A stretch of 64,000 bases of DNA from Bacteroidales bacterium (lineage in GTDB: Bacteria; Bacteroidota; Bacteroidia; Bacteroidales; Muribaculaceae): positions 3,467 through 67,466 of the forward strand of contig CAAFXO010000001.1 in NCBI GenBank assembly GCA_900766975.1, given 5' to 3'. This document shows positions 17,454 through 26,778 of this stretch, one piece after another (position 1 is the first letter of the stretch; the number at the start of each line of letters is the position of its first letter). The notes beneath the pieces are model-generated. The model did not search any database. It had not been told where the DNA came from and saw only the letters and a program-made list of their open reading frames with translations. A program made the position numbers and the translations under genes.

Positions 17454-20400
17454 ATGAAACATTTTAAGGAATATAGCAAACAACTCAACCTCTCTGACAT
17501 CAATAAGGAGATGCTCGAGGTCTGGGATGCTCAATCGCTGTTCGAACGCTCTATGAAGGAGCGCGAAGGTTGCCCATCTTTCGTTTTCTATGAAGGTCCC
17601 CCTTCTGCCAATGGTATGCCCGGAATCCACCATGTCATGGCGCGTACCATCAAGGATATCGTCTGCCGTTACAAGACCATGAAGGGTTTCCATGTAAAAC
17701 GCAAAGCCGGCTGGGATACTCATGGTCTCCCCGTCGAACTCGGCGTCGAAAAAACTTTGGGTATTAATAAGGAGGATATAGGCAAGAAGATTTCTGTCGA
17801 TGAGTATAACGCCGCTTGCCGCCGCGAGGTCATGAAGTATACTAAGGAGTGGACCGACCTTACACATAAGATGGGGTATTGGGTCGATCTCGAAAATCCT
17901 TATATCACTTACGATAATCGTTATATCGAGTCTGTGTGGTGGCTCCTCGCCCAACTCTATAAGAAGGGTTTCCTCTATAAGGGTTATACCATCCAACCAT
18001 ATTCTCCCGCTGCCGGTACCGGCCTCAGCTCGCATGAGCTCAACCAGCCCGGTTGCTACCGCGATGTCAAGGACCTTACTGCTACTGTACTCTTCGACAT
18101 CGTCGACCCAAAGTCCGAAATGCAGGGCTGGGGACGCCCCTGTTTCATGGCTTGGACCACAACACCATGGACTCTCCCCTCGAACACCGCACTCTGCGTC
18201 GGCCCCAAGTTCGATTATGTCGCAGTCCGTACTTTCAATCCATACACCGGCGAGAAAATCACCGTAGTTCTCGCCGAGGTGCTCCTCCCCGCTTATTTCA
18301 AGAAGGATGCCGATAAGGTTGCCCTCGAGGAGTATAAGCCCGGCGATAAACTCGTGCCTTATCAGATCGTAGGCCGATGGACCGGCGAGCAACTCGTCGG
18401 CATGCATTATAAGCAACTTATGCCTTGGGTCAAACCCACCGAACGCGTCGATGAGTTCGCTCCGGACTATGTCAAGGAGTATGCCGCTGCTCATCCCGAT
18501 AAGGTTTATAAGGTCGCCAATGATTCGTTCGTTGAAATCTCGGAGTGCGCTTTCCGCGTTATCCCCGGCGATTATGTCACCACCGACGATGGTACCGGCA
18601 TCGTGCATATCGCTCCCACTTTCGGTGCCGACGACGCCAAGGTGGCTAAGGCTGCTTCCATCCCACCCCTCTTTATGATCAATCTGAAGGGGGAAACGCG
18701 CCCTATGGTCGACCTCACCGGTAAGTTCTACCTCACCGAGGATCTCGCTGAGACGTTCGTCGATATTTGCGTCAATAAGGAGGCTTACGCTGAGTATGCC
18801 GGACGCTTCGTCAAGAATGCTTACGATCCTCGCTACACCAAGGATGGCCGCTATGATGAGGCTGCCGCACTCGCCGACGATGACCTCAACGTCGACCTCT
18901 GCATCGCTCTCAAGAAGGATAGCAAGGCTTTCCGCACCGAAAAGCATGTCCACAATTATCCCCACTGCTGGCGCACCGATAAGCCTGTGCTATATTATCC
19001 CCTCGATAGCTGGTTCATCCGCACTCCTATGGCGCGCAATCGCCTCCTCGAACTCAATGAGACTATCAAGTGGAAACCGGCTGCAACCGGAACCGGTCGC
19101 TTCGGCAAGTGGCTCGAAAATGTTCAGGATTGGAACCTCTCCCGCTCTCGCTATTGGGGTACTCCGCTCCCCATCTGGCGCACTGAGGATGGCCGCGAGG
19201 AAATAATCATCGAAAGCTATCAGCAACTCTACGACCTCATCGAAGTCTCCGTCGATAAGGGTTTCATGTCTTCCAATCCCCTCAAGGTTAAGGGATTCGT
19301 GCCCGGCGATTATTCCGCTGAAAATTACGACCGTATCGACATCCACCGTCCTTACGTCGACCATATCATCCTCGTCTCTGAGTCGGGCAATCCTATGAAG
19401 CGCGAAACTGACCTGATCGACGTTTGGTTCGATTCCGGTGCCATGCCTTACGCTCAGATCCATTATCCCTTCGAAAATAAGGAACTCCTCGATTCGGGTG
19501 AGGTATATCCCGCCGATTTCATCGCCGAGGGTGTAGACCAGACTCGTGGCTGGTTCTTTACGCTCCATGCCATCGCTACTATGGTCTTCGATTCTGTCGC
19601 TTATAAGGCAGTAATCTCTAATGGTCTCGTGCTCGATAAGTTCGGCAATAAGATGTCGAAGCGTCTGGGCAATGCTATCGACCCGTTCGGTAATATCGAG
19701 CGTTTCGGCATCGACCCCGTACGCTGGTACATGATCTCGAATTCCGCTCCTTGGGATAATCTGAAGTATGACGAAGCAGGCGTCGAGGAGGTGAGCCGTA
19801 AACTCTTCTCTACTCTCTACAACACCTATAAGTTCTTCGCCCTCTATGCTAATGTCGATGGATTTACCGGCGCCGAACCGGCTGTCGACCTCGCCAAGCG
19901 CCCCGATATCGACCGTTGGATCCTTTCGCTTCTCAATTCGCTGATCCGCGAAGTCGAGGAGGCTCTCGACGATTATGAGCCCACCAAGGCTGCGCGTGCC
20001 ATCGAGACGTTCGTCAACGACCATCTCTCCAACTGGTATGTCCGCCTCAATCGTAAACGCTTCTGGTCGAATGGCGCCGCTGAGGATAAGCTCGCCGCTT
20101 ATCAGACCCTCTTCGAGTGTCTCAAGACTGTTGCCCTCCTAATGGCGCCTTTCTCGCCGTTCTATTCTGATAAACTCTACGCCGACTTGATGGCTCCTTC
20201 ACTCCCCGAGGGTGAGTATGTGTCTGTCCATCTTGCCGATTTCCCCAAGGTCGATGACGCTGCTATAGATCCCGCTCTCGAACGTAGCATGAACCTCGCG
20301 CAGGTGGCTACTTCCAATGTGCTCGCCCTCCGCCGTAAGGTCAATATCAAAGTGCGTCAGCCACTCTCCACTCTCTCGATCCCTGTCGTAGATGAGGAGC

Positions 20401-21017
20401 AACGCCGTTCGTTCGAGGCTGTCAAGGATATAATCCTCGATGAGGTCAACGTTAAGTCGATCAAACTCGTCGATAATGAGGAGTCGGGGCTCGTGAAGCG
20501 TGTCAAGGCTGATTTCAAGAAACTCGGCCCCAAGTATGGCAAGATCATGAAAGACCTCGGCAAGGCTATCACCGCCATGTCGCAGAAGGATATCGCTTCG
20601 CTTGAGAAGGCTGGCGAGTTTATGTTCGTCGACCTCCCCGGTGAGCCGGTCGTAACTCTCGATGATGTCGAGGTTATCCCCGAGGATATCCCCGGTTGGC
20701 TCGTTTCTAATGAGGGTAATGTCACTGTCGCTCTCGATGTCACCATCACCCCCGAACTTAAAAATGAGGGTATGGCGCGTGAACTCATCAACCGTATCCA
20801 GAATATCCGCAAGTCTTCCGATTTCGAGATAACAGACCGCGTTAGCGTTACCCTCACTCCTACTCCCTCTGTACTCGCTGCCGTCGAGGCGTTCGGCGAT
20901 TATATCGCCACTCAGGTGCTCGCCACCAAAATCGCTTTCTCCGACGAGTTCGCCGGTGACGATGTGGTCGAACTCGATGTCGATGGTGAGAAGATCTTCG
21001 TGCGCGTTAAGCGTTGA
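17454..21017 (+). CDS. ileS: Isoleucyl-tRNA synthetase
   Basis: Class I aminoacyl-tRNA synthetase charging tRNA-Ile, 1187 aa. The HIGH-type motif is PPSANGMPGIHHVMAR (49-64) and KMSKR lies near residue 730 (FGNKMSKRLGN). Between them is a full CP1 editing domain (VTTDDGTGIVHIAPTFGADD). The anticodon-binding C-terminal region is complete. The HH form of the HIGH motif and the length fit the eukaryote-like IleS type common in Bacteroidetes; that type is often less sensitive to mupirocin, which I infer but cannot show. Followed by lspA. Confidence 0.96.
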   Translation: MKHFKEYSKQLNLSDINKEMLEVWDAQSLFERSMKEREGCPSFVFYEGPPSANGMPGIHHVMARTIKDIVCRYKTMKGFHVKRKAGWDTHGLPVELGVEKTLGINKEDIGKKISVDEYNAACRREVMKYTKEWTDLTHKMGYWVDLENPYITYDNRYIESVWWLLAQLYKKGFLYKGYTIQPYSPAAGTGLSSHELNQPGCYRDVKDLTATVLFDIVDPKSEMQGWGRPCFMAWTTTPWTLPSNTALCVGPKFDYVAVRTFNPYTGEKITVVLAEVLLPAYFKKDADKVALEEYKPGDKLVPYQIVGRWTGEQLVGMHYKQLMPWVKPTERVDEFAPDYVKEYAAAHPDKVYKVANDSFVEISECAFRVIPGDYVTTDDGTGIVHIAPTFGADDAKVAKAASIPPLFMINLKGETRPMVDLTGKFYLTEDLAETFVDICVNKEAYAEYAGRFVKNAYDPRYTKDGRYDEAAALADDDLNVDLCIALKKDSKAFRTEKHVHNYPHCWRTDKPVLYYPLDSWFIRTPMARNRLLELNETIKWKPAATGTGRFGKWLENVQDWNLSRSRYWGTPLPIWRTEDGREEIIIESYQQLYDLIEVSVDKGFMSSNPLKVKGFVPGDYSAENYDRIDIHRPYVDHIILVSESGNPMKRETDLIDVWFDSGAMPYAQIHYPFENKELLDSGEVYPADFIAEGVDQTRGWFFTLHAIATMVFDSVAYKAVISNGLVLDKFGNKMSKRLGNAIDPFGNIERFGIDPVRWYMISNSAPWDNLKYDEAGVEEVSRKLFSTLYNTYKFFALYANVDGFTGAEPAVDLAKRPDIDRWILSLLNSLIREVEEALDDYEPTKAARAIETFVNDHLSNWYVRLNRKRFWSNGAAEDKLAAYQTLFECLKTVALLMAPFSPFYSDKLYADLMAPSLPEGEYVSVHLADFPKVDDAAIDPALERSMNLAQVATSNVLALRRKVNIKVRQPLSTLSIPVVDEEQRRSFEAVKDIILDEVNVKSIKLVDNEESGLVKRVKADFKKLGPKYGKIMKDLGKAITAMSQKDIASLEKAGEFMFVDLPGEPVVTLDDVEVIPEDIPGWLVSNEGNVTVALDVTITPELKNEGMARELINRIQNIRKSSDFEITDRVSVTLTPTPSVLAAVEAFGDYIATQVLATKIAFSDEFAGDDVVELDVDGEKIFVRVKR

Positions 21018-21072
21018 TCGATCTCTCATCCATATCTTTTGTTACACTGATTCGCGATAATTTTTTGCGATT

Positions 21073-21792
21073 ATGTCTGATTCTATTTCACCTATCAATA
21101 CGCGTGACGCCGAAGGAGTTAGTCCCTCGGCGTTGCGCCATTATCTCGGGTGGATCGCCGCCGCTGTCATCATACTCCTCCTCGTGGCTGACCAGGTCAT
21201 CAAGATCTGGGTCAAAACTCATTTCTACCTCGGCGAGGATTATGAGATCTGCTCTTGGTTCCACCTCCGTTTTATCGAAAATAATGGCATGGCTTTCGGC
21301 CTCGAACTCTGGAATAAACTCCTCCTTACGTTCGGCCGTATCGTCGCCGTCGCCGGCTTGATATGGTGCCTCCGTAAGGCTATCGCTCACACCGAACTCC
21401 GATCCGGGTTCATCATCGCTCTCGCTATGATCACTGCCGGTGCTGCCGGCAATATCTTCGATTGCATTTTCTATGGCGTCATCTTCGATGCCCCATTCCC
21501 CCCGGAGGTCGCTTCTATTTGCCCCGATGCCGGCGGGTATGCCAACTGGTTCGAAGGTAGGGTAGTGGATATGTTCTATTTCCCATTCTTCGACTTCTAT
21601 TGGCCTGAGTGGATGCCTTTCATTGGTGGATCTTATTTCGAGTTTTTCGCCTATATTTTCAATGTCGCTGACGCATCTATCTGCGTGGGGCTCGCTCTGA
21701 TGCTTTTCTTCTTTAATTCTGATATGCAACACGCTTTCTCCCTCGCCGATAATAAGCTGAAACACCTCTTTAAGAAGCCTGACTCCAAGTAG
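21073..21792 (+). CDS. lspA: Lipoprotein signal peptidase (signal peptidase II)
   Basis: Membrane aspartyl protease that removes signal peptides from prolipoproteins. LspA boxes are seen in order: VADQVIKIWVK, FIENNGMAFG, ITAGAAGNIFDCIFYG (first catalytic Asp), GRVVDMFYF and FNVADASICVG (second Asp). At 239 aa it is longer than proteobacterial LspA because of a ~40-residue insertion before GRVVDMF, usual in Bacteroidetes. The ileS-lspA-lipoprotein order fits a lipoprotein-maturation neighbourhood. The TraR/DksA zinc-finger gene often found between ileS and lspA in Bacteroides is absent. Confidence 0.95.
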   Translation: MSDSISPINTRDAEGVSPSALRHYLGWIAAAVIILLLVADQVIKIWVKTHFYLGEDYEICSWFHLRFIENNGMAFGLELWNKLLLTFGRIVAVAGLIWCLRKAIAHTELRSGFIIALAMITAGAAGNIFDCIFYGVIFDAPFPPEVASICPDAGGYANWFEGRVVDMFYFPFFDFYWPEWMPFIGGSYFEFFAYIFNVADASICVGLALMLFFFNSDMQHAFSLADNKLKHLFKKPDSK

Positions 21793-21803
21793 TGTTTTAT
21801 ATC

Positions 21804-22703
21804 ATGGATATCCGTAAGTTTTTCCTCTTTTGTTGCTTGGCGCTGTTCTTCTCTTGCGTCAAACGCCCCGATGGCGTCTTGTCCGATAGCGAGATGATAC
21901 CCATCCTTGCCGATATCCAGATCGCTGAAGCTTACGTCCGAACCACATCTCTGACCCACAACGACCCTCGCAGCGAGCTGCTCGTCAATTATGTCCTCGA
22001 CAACCATGGTGTGTCGCGCGCCGAGTTCGACTCTACTATGGCGTGGTATGGCAGAAACACCGATAAGTATTATGCCATCTGCGAGAAGGTCGAAAAGCGT
22101 ATCGCCAAGCGCCGTGATAAGTTCGATGGCCTCACTCCAATCTCTGACGAGTCTGCCGATGATATCTGGTCTTATCCCCGTTTCGCTCTCGTCTCCCACA
22201 ACTCCGGATCGAATGCCATCGAGTTCTCAATCCCTACTTCCGGCGTCAAACCGGGTGAACGTCTCCAACTCAAGATGCGTACCAACGAACTCTTCTTCGG
22301 CACCGCCATTCTCGGTGTCGAGTATGAGAATGGTCTGAAGTCTTACGTATTCCGCAATTACACCTCCGTCAAACGAATCAAACTCGCATTTCAGACCGAC
22401 TCCGCACAACGTGTGAGCCGTGTCTTCGGCAATTTCGCCTTCACCGAGGAGGCGCGAATCCCTCAATGGCTTGACAGTATCTCCCTGACCATCCTCCCCT
22501 TCGACACCCTCGAATACCAAACCATCCATGGCCAGCGCTTCGCCCGTACCCCCGTGCGCCGTCGCCCCATCCACCCCGACTCCCTCCCCTCTTCAGCCGG
22601 TGTCAACCCTCTCCCCGGTTCCGTGACCTCTCAACCCTCCTCACCCGCCAACCCCGGATTCGACCCCGGCCAAGGCCCCAAAAAGTCCATTATTATTGAT
22701 TAA
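21804..22703 (+). CDS. DUF4296 lipoprotein
   Basis: Predicted outer-envelope lipoprotein. I use ATG 21804 (a GTG 12 nt upstream overlaps the lspA stop). The signal peptide ends in lipobox LFFSC with the lipidated Cys near residue 17. The next ~90 residues (LADIQIAEAYVR ... NHGVSRAEFDSTMAWYG ... YAICEKVEKRI) are the DUF4296 helical domain. The rest is less conserved and ends in a Pro/Ser-rich tail. Function is unknown; the family nearly always follows lspA in Bacteroidetes. The TAA stop lies inside a degenerate copy of the dispersed inverted-repeat end (22700-22716). Confidence 0.85.
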   Translation: MDIRKFFLFCCLALFFSCVKRPDGVLSDSEMIPILADIQIAEAYVRTTSLTHNDPRSELLVNYVLDNHGVSRAEFDSTMAWYGRNTDKYYAICEKVEKRIAKRRDKFDGLTPISDESADDIWSYPRFALVSHNSGSNAIEFSIPTSGVKPGERLQLKMRTNELFFGTAILGVEYENGLKSYVFRNYTSVKRIKLAFQTDSAQRVSRVFGNFAFTEEARIPQWLDSISLTILPFDTLEYQTIHGQRFARTPVRRRPIHPDSLPSSAGVNPLPGSVTSQPSSPANPGFDPGQGPKKSIIID

Positions 22704-22716
22704 GGAATGCGCTCTA
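22700..22716. repeat. Degenerate end of the palindromic dispersed element
   Basis: TTAAGGAATGCGCTCTA matches TTAAGGAACGCGCTCTA of the element family with one change. It supplies the TAA stop of the preceding gene. A relic of a second repeat family (GGTTCTTGTGGGTGAGCTTTAGCTCGC) follows at 22729-22755. Confidence 0.6.
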
Positions 22717-22773
22717 AAGCCGAATCGGTTCTTGTGGGTGAGCTTTAGCTCGCTATGATAATTATCTCTTTTT

Positions 22774-23061
22774 ATGCCACTCCTTCTGATTGCTCCTTCC
22801 ATCTCGATCTGCAACGGCTCTGACTCCCCCGGAGTCCATCACTCTGCCATACTCGAATTCGATGCCCCGGGATTCTCATCCATCTCCGATTTATACCTCT
22901 CTCTGAAAAGAGGCAACAATATACCTGTCACCCCCATCTCCATATCCCCCTGCCTCGCCGAGACCCCATTCACCATCCAAGCCGAAGCCCCCATCACCCT
23001 TACCCCCATCACCCCCACCTCGCCGACCTCCCCCGCCACCCATCTCCTCGCCATGCCTTAA
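22774..23061 (+). CDS. Possible small hypothetical protein, doubtful
   Basis: A 95-codon frame with the C-ending codon habit of its neighbours. The second half is Thr/Pro/Ile-rich and low in complexity, and no domain is recognised. The surrounding plus-strand DNA is itself C/T-rich, which can create such a frame by chance. I list it because it fills most of a 735-bp gap, but a gene remnant or non-coding DNA is equally likely. Confidence 0.25.
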   Translation: MPLLLIAPSISICNGSDSPGVHHSAILEFDAPGFSSISDLYLSLKRGNNIPVTPISISPCLAETPFTIQAEAPITLTPITPTSPTSPATHLLAMP

Positions 23062-23273
23062 ACCCTCCTCCCCACGCCACCCATATCCACGCTATGCCTT
23101 AGCTACTCCTCCCGACCCCTTTTTAGCCACCCTTGACTCCTCCCCTTCGTCAGCTTGGTTCTGTGTGAGTGCCTTTGCTCTCTGTTGCCACCTTTATACA
23201 TGCCCCGTTATGCAAAAAATTCCGTTTTATTGTATGCGTTGACATCTTTTTTTAATTTTTTTTGCCTTTTTTC

Positions 23274-23304
23274 TTGCTTTTCCTCTTTTTTGATTGTAAC
23301 TTTG
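23274..23304 (+). promoter_or_regulatory. Bacteroidetes-type promoter of the ECF sigma gene
   Basis: TTG (23274-23276), 20-nt spacer, TAACTTTG (23297-23304), giving a leader of about 125 nt. Confidence 0.8.
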
Positions 23305-23438
23305 CGTCCGTATGCGGTAATCCGATTGCCTCCCCGGCTCCGGTTTATCTCTTACTCCTATCTATTCAATCTGAAGTATAACCCCAAAAATAGCCTGCCT
23401 ATAGCCCACGTTTACTCAAATCAAACCAACAATTAAGC

Positions 23439-24029
23439 ATGGCAAAATCAACTATTCTCACTGACGAAATGCTCGTCAGAGAGTATGCTGAAGGTAACAA
23501 CGACGCGTTCGATACCCTTCTCCGCCGTCATCAAGACCGCATTTATAGCTACATACTTCGGGTCATCAAAAACGAAGATGTCGCCAACGATATCTTTCAA
23601 GAGACTTTCGTTAAGGCTATTATGACTATCCGACAGGGACGTTATACCGAAAATGGTAAATTCCCCGCCTGGATCTCTCGTATCGCCCACAATCTTATCA
23701 TTGATTATTACCGCCAAGAAAAGTCGGAAAACCTCCAAAGTGTCGACCTCACTGAAGTCGATATCCTCAATCGTCGAGATCTTTGCGAGGATACTATCGA
23801 AGATGTGATCATCACCGACCAGATCTTCGCTGATGTCAAATACCTTATCGAGGAGCTCCCCGACTTGCAAAAGGAGGTCCTAAAGATGAGATATTACCAA
23901 GGTCTAAGCTTCAAGGAAATAGCTGAACTCACCGGCGTAAGCATCAACACCGCCCTCGGACGCATGCGCTACGCCATCCTCAATCTCCGCCGTATAGCCC
24001 ACGACAAAGACATAATCCTAACAATATAA
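23439..24029 (+). CDS. ECF-type RNA polymerase sigma factor (sigma-70 family)
   Basis: 196-aa two-domain sigma factor. Region 2 is evident in LLRRHQDRIYSYILRVI, DIFQETFVKA and FPAWISRIAHNLIIDYYR. Region 4 is LPDLQKEVLKMRYYQGLSF with the helix-turn-helix FKEIAELTGVSINTALGRMR. It redirects RNA polymerase to a promoter set that cannot be told here. No anti-sigma gene is adjacent, unlike the FecR-linked ECF factors common in this phylum. It resembles stand-alone Bacteroidetes RpoE-like factors. A housekeeping-type promoter precedes it and a terminator follows 57 nt after the stop. Confidence 0.93.
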   Translation: MAKSTILTDEMLVREYAEGNNDAFDTLLRRHQDRIYSYILRVIKNEDVANDIFQETFVKAIMTIRQGRYTENGKFPAWISRIAHNLIIDYYRQEKSENLQSVDLTEVDILNRRDLCEDTIEDVIITDQIFADVKYLIEELPDLQKEVLKMRYYQGLSFKEIAELTGVSINTALGRMRYAILNLRRIAHDKDIILTI

Positions 24030-24085
24030 TCCTCCATCTCTCCTATACCCACCCTCCCCATTTTTCCTCTCCATCCTCCCACATC

Positions 24086-24113
24086 AAGCCCGCCAAAAGC
24101 GGGCTTCCCTCTT
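24086..24113 (+). terminator. Terminator of the ECF sigma gene
   Basis: AAGCCCGC-CAAAA-GCGGGCTT hairpin (8 bp) followed by CCCTCTTTT. Confidence 0.7.
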
Positions 24114-24204
24114 TTGTCTTCGGGTGGCGAGCGGAGCTGTTTGTCTTTGGGTGTTACGGCGTAGCCTCTTTTGTCTTCGGGTGGCGAGCGGAGCGAGCTT
24201 TTCC
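24110..24204 (+). repeat. Dispersed GTCTTCGGGTG repeat, three local copies
   Basis: CTTTTGTCTTCGGGTGGCGAGCGGAGC-like units start near 24111, 24139 (as TTTGTCTTTGGGTG) and 24169. Related words occur at 26699-26725, 35709 and, in the glycosyltransferase frame, 37603. Function unknown. Confidence 0.6.
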
Positions 24205-24374
24205 CTTACACTCCTCGTCATGCTTATAAAAGAATAAGGGCGTAAACTTAATTACTCCCTTATGATTCTTTTTTTTGTTAATCACTTGACGTCGGCAGGT
24301 CCGCTTCCCTTTTTTTTCGAGTCTTTCCGCGGTATCAGACCTTCCTTTGTTTTCTCTTCGCAGAGATCATTTCG

Positions 24375-24412
24375 CCCCTACGACCCCAAAAATTTTAAGG
24401 AACGCGCTCTTA
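24375..24412. repeat. Solo end of the palindromic dispersed element
   Basis: Matches the right terminal repeat of the full copy at 40337-40504 (CCCCTACGACCCCAAAAATT ... AACGCGCTCTTA). No left partner is nearby. Confidence 0.8.
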
Positions 24413-24437
24413 AGATCGCTTACCTTCTAATCGCGTC

Positions 24438-24590
24438 TTAATTCACGATCATGGAGCCTAAGGCACATCCCTGTACTGTCACACATGTGCGGGCAAATTG
24501 CCGGATGAAATTGATCGTCGCTGCCTTCGGAGAATTGATGATGCTTATCCTTACATCTTCTGTTGATAAATTGGAGGAATCATTAACCAT
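24438..24590 (-). CDS. Candidate 50-residue small protein
   Basis: Minus-strand frame from ATG 24590 to TAA 24438. It begins MVNDSSNLSTEDVR and then has a basic/aromatic core SPKAATINFIRQFARTC, ending GSMIVN. The core reads like a real amphipathic helix, and the pattern 'P-x-x-A-T-x-x-F-I-R-Q-F-A-R' resembles short conserved Bacteroidales peptides I have seen, though I cannot name a family. No ribosome site or promoter is obvious, as is usual in this phylum. It is the only coding signal I can support in the ~0.9-kb gap before glnS. Confidence 0.5.
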   Translation of the reverse strand: MVNDSSNLSTEDVRISIINSPKAATINFIRQFARTCVTVQGCALGSMIVN

Positions 24591-24941
24591 AGGCAATCTG
24601 TTTTATATTACATCTTTATAACGCAGATTACTCCCCCTTTATTATTATATTACTCCCTTTTTTTATTCTTTTATTCTTTTTACACCCTTTTTACACCCAT
24701 CCCAACCCCACTATTTGCTCCCCTCTTCTTTTTTATCATATCATTTTGCTCTTTTTTTACCCCGTTTTATATATCATTTGCAAGTTTTTTACTATTTTTG
24801 CAAATCTTATTTACTTTTTTCTGCGACTATCTTCTTCTCGTCGAGTCAGCCGCACTCTTTCCTCTCCCTCTCATCTCTCTCCTCCTCTCCACGCTGCGCT
24901 GCCGATATATGTCGCTACTCTTACTTTTTTACTTTATTTCT
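24591..24941. other. AT-rich leader region of glnS
   Basis: Contains T-rich tracts and a TATTTTTG motif at 24793-24800 that could be a -7 element, without a -33 TTG at 20 nt. No gene is supported here. Reading upstream of ATG 24942 gives only low-complexity Leu/Ser codons. Confidence 0.4.
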
Positions 24942-26645
24942 ATGGAAGAAATTATCAAAGATGACGATCTCGTGAATGGTTCCGGTCTCAACTTCGTGGA
25001 ACAAGAAATTGCCGACGACCTCGCCGCCGGCAAGAATGGTGGTAGACTCAACACCCGTTTCCCGCCCGAACCTAACGGCTATCTGCATATCGGCCACGCC
25101 AAGGCTTTCATCATGGACTTCGGCGCCGCTGAAAAGTTTGGCGGTACTTGCAACCTCCGCTTCGATGACACCAATCCCCAGAAGGAGGATACTGAATATG
25201 TCAACGCCATCATGGAGGATATCCATTGGCTCGGTTATGACTGGGGCGACCGCCTATATTATGCCAGCGATTATTTCCAGCAGCTCTTCGACCTCGCTAT
25301 CCGTCTCATCAAGGAGGGTAAGGCTTACGTCGATGAGCAGTCTTCCGAGCAAATCGCTCAGCAGAAGGGCACTCCCACCACTCCCGGCACCAACTCTCCA
25401 TATCGCGACCGCCCCATCGAGGAAAACCTCGACCTCTTCCTCCGTATGAACAAGGGCGAGTTTGACGAGGGTTCGATGGTGCTCCGAGCCAAAATCGATA
25501 TGGCAAGCGACAATATGCACTTCCGCGATCCAATCATGTATCGCATCATCAAGACTCCTCACTGGCGCACAGGCGACACCTGGAAGGTATATCCCATGTA
25601 CGACTACGCCCATGGTCAGAGCGACTATTTCGAGGGCGTTACTCACTCCATCTGTACCCTCGAGTTCGTGCCTCACCGCCCTCTCTACGAGTATTTCGTC
25701 AAGGAGCTCGCCGATGAGTCTTACTGCCCTCGTCAGATCGAGTTCAACCGCCTCAACCTCACCTACACCGTGATGAGCAAACGTAAACTCCTCCAGCTCG
25801 TCAAGGAGGGGCTCGTGTCCGGTTGGGACGATCCTCGTATGCCCACCCTCAAGGGCCTCCGCCGTCGCGGTTATACCCCCGAGTCTATCAAGGATTTCGT
25901 CGCACGTATCGGTTACACCCGTTATGAAGCTCTCAACCATATCGAACTCCTCGAACACTCTATCCGCGAAAACCTCAACAAGACTGCCACTCGTGTCAGC
26001 GTGGTCCAAAATCCGGTCAAACTCATCCTCGACAATTATCCTGCCGATCTCACCGAGACCATGACCATGGAGAATAACCCCGAGAACCCCGCAGAGGGAT
26101 CTCACGAGATGCCTTTCTCCCGCGAACTCTGGATCGAACGCGAGGATTTCATGGAGAATCCACCCAAGAAGTTCTTCCGCCTATCTCCCGACAAGGAGGT
26201 GCGCCTCAAGGGTGCTTATATCATCAAGTGCACCGGTGTCGTCAAGGATGAAAATGGCGAAATCACCGAGATCCACGCTACATACGATCCTGACACCCGT
26301 AGCGGCCTTCCTGGCTCCGATCGCAAGGTCAAGGGTACTCTCCATTGGGTGTCCGTGCCTACCGCCGTTGACGCCGAAATACGCGATTACGACCGCCTCT
26401 TCAGCGTAGAAAACCCCGGTGCTTACGACGGCGATTTCCGCGATCTGATCAATCCCGATTCTCTTAAGGTCAGAAACAATGTCAAGTTGGAGCCATGGCT
26501 CGCCGAGCGTATTAAAGCCGGCGATAACTACCAGTTCCAGCGCCTCGGCTATTATGTCGTCGACCCCGACACGACTCCCTCCCACCCCGTCTTCAATAAG
26601 ACCGTAGGACTCAAAGACTCCTGGGCCAAAATAGCCAATAAGTAA
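24942..26645 (+). CDS. glnS: Glutaminyl-tRNA synthetase
   Basis: Class I synthetase charging tRNA-Gln, 567 aa from ATG 24942. The HIGH motif is FPPEPNGYLHIGHAKAF (40-56), followed by CNLRFDDTNPQKEDTEYV, the GlnRS/GluRS signature. The KMSKS equivalent is VMSKRKL near residue 280. The C-terminal beta-barrel anticodon domain (residues ~340-560) is complete. Presence of GlnRS implies direct charging of Gln; it does not exclude GatCAB. A bidirectional terminator follows 6 nt after the stop. Confidence 0.96.
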   Translation: MEEIIKDDDLVNGSGLNFVEQEIADDLAAGKNGGRLNTRFPPEPNGYLHIGHAKAFIMDFGAAEKFGGTCNLRFDDTNPQKEDTEYVNAIMEDIHWLGYDWGDRLYYASDYFQQLFDLAIRLIKEGKAYVDEQSSEQIAQQKGTPTTPGTNSPYRDRPIEENLDLFLRMNKGEFDEGSMVLRAKIDMASDNMHFRDPIMYRIIKTPHWRTGDTWKVYPMYDYAHGQSDYFEGVTHSICTLEFVPHRPLYEYFVKELADESYCPRQIEFNRLNLTYTVMSKRKLLQLVKEGLVSGWDDPRMPTLKGLRRRGYTPESIKDFVARIGYTRYEALNHIELLEHSIRENLNKTATRVSVVQNPVKLILDNYPADLTETMTMENNPENPAEGSHEMPFSRELWIEREDFMENPPKKFFRLSPDKEVRLKGAYIIKCTGVVKDENGEITEIHATYDPDTRSGLPGSDRKVKGTLHWVSVPTAVDAEIRDYDRLFSVENPGAYDGDFRDLINPDSLKVRNNVKLEPWLAERIKAGDNYQFQRLGYYVVDPDTTPSHPVFNKTVGLKDSWAKIANK

Positions 26646-26651
26646 AACATA

Positions 26652-26703
26652 AAAGGCAAACAAAATCCCGCCGACCAAGTCGGCGGGATTTTGTTTGCCT
26701 TTT
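26652..26703. terminator. Bidirectional terminator between glnS and prmA
   Basis: Near-perfect 24-bp inverted repeat (AAAGGCAAACAAAATCCCGC... mirrored) with loop CAA and T-runs on both sides. It serves the convergent genes glnS and prmA. Confidence 0.92.
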
Positions 26704-26724
26704 GTCTTCGGGTGCGAGCGTAGC

Positions 26725-26778
26725 GAGTCTTTTCCCGGTGAGTCTTTTCCCGGTGAGTCTTTTCCCGGTGAGTCTTTT
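26725..26778 (-). repeat. 15-bp tandem repeat after the prmA stop
   Basis: GAGTCTTTTCCCGGT repeated 3.6 times, ending at the base before the prmA stop codon. The bases upstream (26700-26724) belong to the GTCTTCGGGTG family. Confidence 0.9.

Noticed and set aside
23155..23436. Frame of 93 codons before the ECF sigma gene
   Set aside because: Cys/Phe/Leu-rich translation of a T-rich promoter region; it overlaps the consensus promoter at 23274-23304.
24798..24941. Upstream extension of glnS
   Set aside because: The extra residues are low-complexity Leu/Ser/Phe from a T-rich leader, while the protein from ATG 24942 matches GlnRS from its first domain.
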